This document shows positions 33,701 through 42,700 of a DNA stretch of 64,000 nucleotides, one piece after another. The number at the start of each line of letters is the position of its first letter. Positions within the stretch are counted from its first letter, which is position 1. The notes under the pieces were generated by a model. That model had not been told where the DNA came from, did no database searches, and saw only the letters and a program-made list of their open reading frames with translations. This DNA is from Nageia nagi (lineage: Eukaryota; Pinophyta): NCBI GenBank assembly GCA_050084985.1, contig JBITNC010000001.1:156798001-156862000 (forward strand). The letters are read 5' to 3'. The position numbers and the translations under genes are program-made.

Positions 33701-36700
33701 GAGAGTTGGCACACATCAGGGTGCACGATTATGTCAGATGGTTGGGAAGATGGTAGGGGTAGAACATTGATCAATTTCTTGGTTGCCTCATGTGAAGGCA
33801 TTGTATTCTTGAGATCAGTAGATGCATCTGGCATTGTGAAGAATGGAGTACGTCTTGCAGCCTTGTTGGGTAGCATAGTGGATGAGGTTGGAGCTGAAAA
33901 TGTTGTCCAGATCATCACGGATAATGCTTCAGCTTATAAGAGAGCAGGAAGGATTTTGGAGGGCAAATACCAAACACTTGTATGGACCCCATGTGCAGCC
34001 CATTGTCTTGATTTGCTACTGGAGGACATTGGCAAATTACCTTGGCTGGCCACGATTGTTGAGAAGGCAAAGCATGTGGTCAAATATGTTTACAATCATT
34101 CATGGGTGTTGCATCTTATGAGGCAATACACTAGTGGCAGGGAGATAGCACGGCCTGGGATTACACGATTTGCCACAACTTTTATTACTTTGCAGAGTCT
34201 CTTCCAGGCACAGGTTGATAACTTCATCGTAACATAATCATACACATGATAATTGTTATTTATTTTTAATTTTTGATTTGTGATTAGATTAACTAACTTC
34301 AATCATAAATTTGATATCTAGGGGGCAATGAAGAAGATGTTTGTTGGTGATGAGTGGCTCACGGAAGCTGGAGCTAGGTTCAAAGGCACCACCGAATGGA
34401 AGAGTGTCTATGACATCTTATTTGAGGAGCCCTTCTGGATGGCCATGGAGGAGGCCATCAAGGTACAATTTACAAGATTAAACTTTTAATTTTATTTTTT
34501 GTTTAACTTTAAAGTTTTAAACTTTATATTGAATTTAAATATTTTTTTTTCCAGATAGTAGAGCCTTTGGTGACAGTTCTTCGTCTTGTTGATGGAGACA
34601 AACCACCTATGGGTTATGTGTTTGAGGCCATGGAAAGGGCCAAACAAGCTATTGCTAAACATTATAACATCGATAAGGCCAAATACCAACCCCTTTGGGA
34701 TCTCATTGATCGTCGTTGGACATTCCAACTTCATAGCTCTCTTCATGCAGCAGCTTACTATTTTAATCCCAAATTTTGGTTTGGAAAAAAATGTAAGGAT
34801 TATGAGGTGATGTCAGGATTAAGGATTGCTATTGACCGTTTGGTGGCTGATCCAAACATTCGCTCAGCAATACAAACTGAGATGCAAGCATATAAAAGTG
34901 CCACCGGCATCCTTTTCAGTTCCCCTGAATGTGCCAAAGCAGTTGATACTTTGCTACCACGTAAGTTATTTAAATATTAAACATTAAACTTTAATCTTTT
35001 AATCTTAGTTTCAATTTTTACATGTGAACTTGTGGTGTATTAAATCTATTTTTATTGGATTTTTTCAGACTTATGGTGGGAGGATTTTGGGTCATTTACA
35101 CCCAACCTACAAAATTTTGCAATCCGTGTATTATCCCAACCATGCAGTGCTTCTGGTTGTGAGCGTAATTGGAGTATCTTTGAGCACATTCACTCCAAAA
35201 GGAGAAACAGGTTAACACAAGAAAAATTAAATGATCTTGTGTTTGTTCACTACAATCTACTCCTCCACCATAAAAAAGTTGCAGGTATAGAATCTAGATT
35301 ATGAGGCCATTATCTACAATTTCATAAAATATACAACTCTTTTAAGTTGGAAAACAAATTTAAGAAATTGATATTGAACTTTATGCAAACATTGCAGGTA
35401 TAGATTATGAGGCCATTGAGCTTGATGCCATTGATCCATCCAGTGAATGGATCGTAGACGATCAGCCTTTACAGGATCAGGATCAGCCTTTACAGGATCA
35501 GGGTCAGCCTTCAGGGGATGTGGATGAGTCTTCAGATGATGAGGATCAACCTTTACAACATCCTAATATTCCTAACATTGTCTTTGATGATCTTGAAATT
35601 CTAGCTGAGGAGTTGGCAGCAAAGGGGCAAGAAGAGCAAAGGGTACAAGAAGGGGAAGTGCCATCTAGTTCCGTAGCTCAGGCACAAAAGGAACTTGTAT
35701 CTTATGCTAGGGCAAAGGGGAAAAGGATGACAAAAAATTGAAGTTTTCAGCCATCATAGAATTAGATATTAGATTGTGTGCTTTTGTATTTTGTAGCCAT
35801 CTTAGCCTCATAGGCACATTTTGTATTGTGAACTTTGAAGTTTTAACATTTTGATGAATATAAACATATGCCCCTTCCTATTCGTTTTTTCTTATTCGTA
35901 ATTGTGTATATTGTAAATTGTATAATGTTGATGTTGAGTAAGTAGGCTTCTAGAAGACACTAATAACAATAATAAGTAATATGCAATTGAAAAAACTTAT
36001 GTTTTCAGTGAAAAAATACATATTTTTTTTATTTTTTCTTTTGCCGAGTTTTTGCCGAGTCTGGCCGATTTTTTTGCCGAGTCCCGAGTCTCGAGTCCGA
36101 GTGGGCCTCGGCGAGTCCGAGCCGAGTCCGAGATTTACTACTATGGTGCCAATAAAACATGACGTCCTAAATTACCAACAGAGATAATTTAATTGCCATC
36201 AAACTTCGCTAAATTTCCCAACACAAATGGATTACAGTTGGATTTTGATCATGGTTGGATTACTATTGCATCTATAATTTTCATTCCACTTATGCTGTGA
36301 AGCTTTCATCAAGGTATTAGCATCCACTACAAGTTTATACACATGGAGTATATACATTGTCAACTAATCATTCAACGCAAATATGGAAGGACAAACTTTG
36401 AGCAGCTACTAAGATCCAATAAACTATAATTGTAGACAAAATAAAGTAAACTAATTTAATAATTTACTTATTTATCCACAATCTCAAATCTTGCATCAGT
36501 TGGGATGATATGCTTCACAATTTTGCAAACTAGGTCAGATTCGGGACAAACAAACTTCCGATCCAATACTTCAAGCTCCACGATGAACTGATTTCCAAAT
36601 TTGGTAGCCTAAATATGCCTCAAAATGAAAATGTATGCGACTCTGCAATATAGTGATTGCACTAGAGAGTAAACAAATCCTTGGGCAGGTGGCATCGAGA

Positions 36701-39700
36701 GACACCATTTGTGTAGTGACATGGGAACGCAATCTCAATGTTGGCCTATCCAGATCGAATGTACATCTAATCACCCAAGAATCTGATAGGGAATGCCACA
36801 CTTTGTTCGTCCTTTTATAAATTTGCTTAACGCCTTTATTCTTGATATTTGGATTATTTATTTCTAGATACCATAAATATGATTTTATGATAAATTGAAA
36901 ATCATTTTAAGGTGTCTACAATAATAATTTCCAACAAATTGTAGTGATATGTATTGGACTGAATTATAGAAATGCCTTGTTACTCCTGAGCCATGTAATG
37001 GCTACCAAGCTCAAATGTGTAAACTCCTGAGTCTGGAAGTCTTTACAAGTCTCCATGACTTCCTATGAGTCAAACAATTCAACTCTGACCTCAGTGGTTC
37101 TCTCTTGGTTTAGACATGCACATATCCCATAAGTTTCCATCTAGACATTAAATATTAGTATTTATGATATTCATATGGTTAATTTTGTATGACATTGATG
37201 TTAATTTAATGAGGAATGTAAATAGAAATCATTGTTCTAAAATCAGTTAATTTATGATTTTTTATATGCGAGTCTTGTTGACTTCGTTTATTTCAATTGT
37301 CAGGTCAAAATAAGCCTTCCAATCCCAAGTCTCCACCCTGTGTAAATGATAATAAACCAAGTATCAACAATTATGTATATCAGTAGATATAAATTTGAAT
37401 GACATGTATAAGCCCCCATCCCAGAAAAGGATAAGTGCCTGCATTCATGCCATGGTTTTCTTTTTTCTTTGTTTGAAGATGAGTACTCCAAATTGGTACT
37501 CATCCGCAAAATGCTACCAATGTACTGGATGAAATCAAAGGGTACTTTTAAGGCACTGTTTTACATCCATGAAAAGTCCCTGATAATGTGGTATTTTAAT
37601 CTACTAATGCTCCCAAACAAATATTCTGCAATTTTATCCTGTTGACCAAGCTCTTGGAAATAATTTGACCTAAACATCTTAGATTTTTTCTTGCACCATT
37701 TTCATTTTGGCAGTTCTTTTGTGGCTAGCGTCTTGCCTGTCGCTTTAAAAACAGCAGAAAAACACTTCAAGAACTGGATTATGCACTTTTAACAACCTCC
37801 AATGAGGCTACTTGAAAATTCAATACAATGTTGCACTACGTCATGTTGCTATCGAAGCGGCCAGATATAGAAAAACTTTCCTATTTTCCTCGTATGATTG
37901 ACAAGTTGAGGAACAAAAGTTCAACACTCTAAATCTGTCCCAAAATCAATATTACAAGAAGATTAGGCATTGACATAGGATGAAACAGATTCTCCAAACG
38001 AGAAAACCTCTTCATTCCTCCTGCCGATCCTTTATTTGTTCTAACTCATTTGTTTTTCAAAGAGTGTGCTATGGGTGTCTCAAAATTTCACTGCTGTCAT
38101 CACAAAATCCTACGAAATGGTTATTGGCCAATTTCAGACTCTTTGTTGTCTTATTGACATTGTGAGGAGAATTTGAAGTCAGGCAGGGCTGTGCTCTCTC
38201 ATCGACTCTCTCTGGCATTTAAATTGATTATTTGGTTTGATAGGATGGTCATATTGATGATGCACCACTCCAAATGCACCTATGCAAGGTGAAACTTAAT
38301 CCATTCTAAAAACCCAATGTATTCCCTGTCAAAAGATACAAATCTAGGCCTTCATTGGAGAAACAAGAAGAAACCACATTTCTTATGTGTTCGGCAAGAA
38401 GATAAATCTCATCATTATACTGTAATTTCAAGTCAATAAGAGTAATCATACAGCATATCCATGTCTAGATAAACACTGCTTATTTTTTGCCACAAACAAA
38501 ACAAATACAAATAGGAAAACTCGTATTCGGAGATGAACCATCATAGTATATAGCATATCCTATATATATTCAAATAAATGTAAATCTCAAAATGCAAATA
38601 TAAATTATTTACCTTATAAACTACAAACAATTACCTGTTCTCCTGGGTACCTCTAAATGCAATAACAATAGCTCCAAGATCTTCTGCCACACCCACAAAT
38701 GCCTGTGTAACTCAATTAAATACAAATTCACTTAATAAGTACTTACATGTGACAGAAAGATTGTACAAGGCCTTCTTTCATTAGTTGTTTGTGACATATA
38801 TCCATGCCACAACAGAGTGCAGTTAAGCTAGTTGCCTTCCAACAGATATCTAAACTTTCAAATACAGATACTCACTTTCAACAACAGCTTCATTCCAAAA
38901 CAGCAAATGCTACAATTTATATAGCAATAAACTTGAAAACAATAACATCCAATGCAAGAAAAATCAAAAAACTCTACTAGAACATAAATTCATAGATTGA
39001 TAAAAATGAATTCCTTTAGTTTGTTGAAGGTCATTGTATGTAACATGCAAATCATCACTGTCTACACGGATTACGTTTTGTCCTTGCACAATTACATTAG
39101 GTTGTTGTTTCAAATTTGCATGAGTTGCATCTCATTAGTGGAGTGTTTATGAGTACAAATTTTTGTTGTGTGTTGTTCTTGTCAATCATCATACCGATAC
39201 GATAGAGATTATTTTATGTCCTCTCATGCATGATACCAGAGGGACAAATGTCAAGGATGTCGAAGCATAATCTGGGAGTCATTGCTATTCAATTATGAAT
39301 ATTCACATTGGCAAATTGATATGGCATACTCTTAATGATGTTTCAATAACCCCTGCTTTCAATCCACTCTGTGTTCTGAGTATGAAATGTTTATTATAAC
39401 TTCATTTATGTTTATGTCAATAGGCACATAAAATTGCATTTTAACTATCTAAATTGATTTTATTTAAGCATTTAACTTGATTTATGCAAAATGTCAGTTT
39501 CGGGCCCACTTGAGGCTATTTTGAATCAGCCTAAGTGATATCTTCTAATTTAGTATTATCTTATGTACACATCAACCTAGGTAATGACACCTAGATGAAT
39601 TCAAAATTAGATTTCTCAAATCTATGTAAAAAAAAAGACCCATTTAGGAGATAGTGGAATCTTGAAATCAAGCACCTAATAATTCTATGAGATTATCAAC

Positions 39701-42700
39701 TTGGCATGCTCTAATGCTAATAACTTATGTGAGATTGAACATATTCTTCCAAGTATTTCCTTAAGTCCAATTTGCAATATCGAAGTGTAATTTCATAAGG
39801 CAAACTGCATAGAACAACACAAGACACATCAACCGAAGGTCATTTCACGCCAAAAGTCTGCACATCCCAAAACCTACACAACTGAGGATCCCTATTCCAA
39901 AAGATGGTGAATTTGGCCCCTGAACCAGATTGACTCCAAACTAGTTCCAAGAGCTAAGTCCAACCTTGGATAGCACAGGTTCATCACCCATTCGGTCTAG
40001 AATGCCAGGATCCACCCTTCAAGGTCACAAGCTATATGTCAGCCTGCTTATGATCTGCTCCAAATCAGTCTTCACTGTATCTCCTCTTGTAAAGTTGCAT
40101 GATGCTAATTGCTAAATCCTCTACTACATATTGCTATTAATCTATTTTTCATTCTATACACATAAGTAAATTGTAAATATTTTAATAAATTGTTCTTTAT
40201 TTTATGTCTACAATTATAATGCATTCTTCACTTTGTTGTCACAAGAACCATTGCCCCAGATCATATGCATGTCAATGTGAAATTGAAAAGGCCTATCATT
40301 GGAATTATTGTTCATACTACTAAATTCTTTGCATACACTCATTTTCCATGCCCATCCACTTGTTCATCCATGCATGTCTATTCCTTTTCCTTTGCATGCA
40401 CTTTCATGCATGTCTTCTTGTCTATGGAACACATTTACAATTGCATGCCATTATCTGCCTTTGTTAGTACATTATCCATCTCCCTCTATCATTGAAACAA
40501 AAAAAGAAAGAAAATGGGAAAATTTGTTAAGTATTCAAAGAAGCAACCAAAGACGAAATGTCATTGAGTTAGACAAGTTGAATGTTGCATAAGCAACAAT
40601 GTTCAATAAGATTCTAACATGATACAAACTACCATAAAGCATGTGGTTGATGTGCCAGAAAGTCAATTATAAGCCAACAAGGATGCCCAAAGACATAAAG
40701 ACAAGTAAAGAGTGGTGGACAAAAATGAGGTGCTTGGCACATAACGTGATTATGAGAGGGCTGATACTTGTGAAGGGTATCGAACATCATATTTGAGTCA
40801 AGGAAGGCATCCATATAGCTCAAAGGTTGTGGTTGGCTGTCATAGGCTTATAGCTATTTCAAACATGATACAACAAGATGATCCTTCCATCATAACAAGC
40901 TTGTGCTTGGTATCGAACATTATATTTAAGTCAAGGAAGGCATCCTAACAAGCTTGTGCTTGGTAGATACATTAGTTGTTATAAATGACCTTTCTTTTCC
41001 AACAATGCAACAAGCTCTACAAGCAATTTTGGCTTCTTTGATTTTGTTGAGTCATTCACACCTTCCAATTTCTTCTAAGTCGATGCAATGAACTAGATCT
41101 GTTAATAGAAGTTAAGGCCCAAAGAGGGAACTTCCACTGTTGCTCAAGGGAAGTGAGAACTTGCTCAAATTCCACACTTGCATCAAGTTTATCAAAGAAG
41201 ACAACCAAAGTGAAACTATTACATGTTTGAGACTGTCCAAAATGACAAGGCCACAAACTAAAGAGAGATGGACAAGGATTCAAAGCAAACAAATCACTTA
41301 TGATCTGGATCATGTCAATTTTGCTCTCAACCTTATTCAATTTCTTTGAACCTGGCACATATGAGAAGACACAAGGAAATTATAGATGGGAAAAGACCAT
41401 GCAAAACAAGTATGATGCTCTACTCAAGAGCAAGATGTGGTGATTGAAAAAGCTACTCATACAGAAGCAACCCATTAAATGAAGTGGATGCATAAAGTCA
41501 AATGGAGAATAGATGAATCTTTGATAAATACAAAGCTTCACTTGTAGCCAAAGGATATGCTCAGTAGAAGGGACTGGTCTATGAAGAAATATTTCCTCCA
41601 ATTACCAAGCTTGTGACCATTAGGTTGATTACTTCAATTGCCCCCTAGTTTGGATATAAGGTGTATCAAAGGGGTGTAAAGAGTCTGCTTCTGAATGGGA
41701 ACTTGGATGAGGAGGTGTATATGATGCAATCACAAGGTTTTCAAGTTCTTAGAAAGAACATCCACTTTTGGATTGGAGAAGTCCTAGTATAGACTGAAGT
41801 AAGCTCCTCAAGTCTAGTACATTAAGATTTATCAACATCTATGACCTTTGAAATTTAGAAGGAATTAGAACCACCAATATTTTAAAAAGTAGATAATAAC
41901 ATTTTCACACTCTTTATGTTGATTTTATCACTAACAATGAAGCAACTATAACTGACCACGTGTAGTTTGGTGTTTGTTCTGATTGTGACATCACAGATTT
42001 GGGCCTCCTACACTACCTAGTTGTAGAACTTTTTTAGCATGGTGGTTTTCTATATATGTCTCAAATGAAGTATACTTAAACATTTTCAGAGAAGTTGCGG
42101 ATGTTGGATGCCAATCCTGCTATTATACCTATGGAGGTTGACTTGAAGCTCTCAAATACCAATCCAAGAGTTGCTGTATAATTGATTAGCAGGCTGCTTG
42201 ACTTATCTCACATCCATTACACCTGATTTGTGCTTCATAATCAACCATCTTTATTAGTTCATGGAAAAAAATTGGTAGACAGGGAAAGGGTGCTTCAATA
42301 TGTCAAAGGCAAAATTGGTTTTGGCATTCAAAGCCAATGTATGGATGATATCCAGTTGCTAGGGTATATAAAATCCAATTGGTATGGGTCAACTAATGAT
42401 CATATCTACGATGGGAGATGTATATATTCTTTCTTCAGGATTACTGTCCTAAAAGAGTAAAGAGTAACCAATAGTTACTTTGTCTTTCACAAAAGCAAAG
42501 TAGAAGGCAACAGCACGTGCAGCTTGTGAAGTTGTATGGTTGAGGTAACTTTTCGCTGATTTGCTTGTGAGGTTGTATGGTTGAGGTAACTCTTGGCTGA
42601 TTCATAAATACAATGCTTCCAGCCTACCTCACTTTACTGTGGCAATCAATATATCCCAAGGTTGGTGAAAAGTCTTATTCATCATATAGGAACAAAACAC

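Larger units (their letters stand above)
32190..36145 (+). mobile_element. hAT-superfamily DNA transposon, apparently complete
   Basis: 3956 bp flanked by a perfect 8-bp target duplication GTGCCAAT (32182-32189 and 36146-36153), the length diagnostic for hAT. Terminal inverted repeats start CATAGTAGCAAAACTCG on the left and CATAGTAGTAAATCTCG on the right (read inward). Both subterminal zones (about 32205-32375 and 36035-36135) are crowded with CGAGTC/GACTCG motifs on both strands. A spliced transposase gene fills the middle. CpG is still dense in the ends, which fits a recent insertion. Confidence 0.95.
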
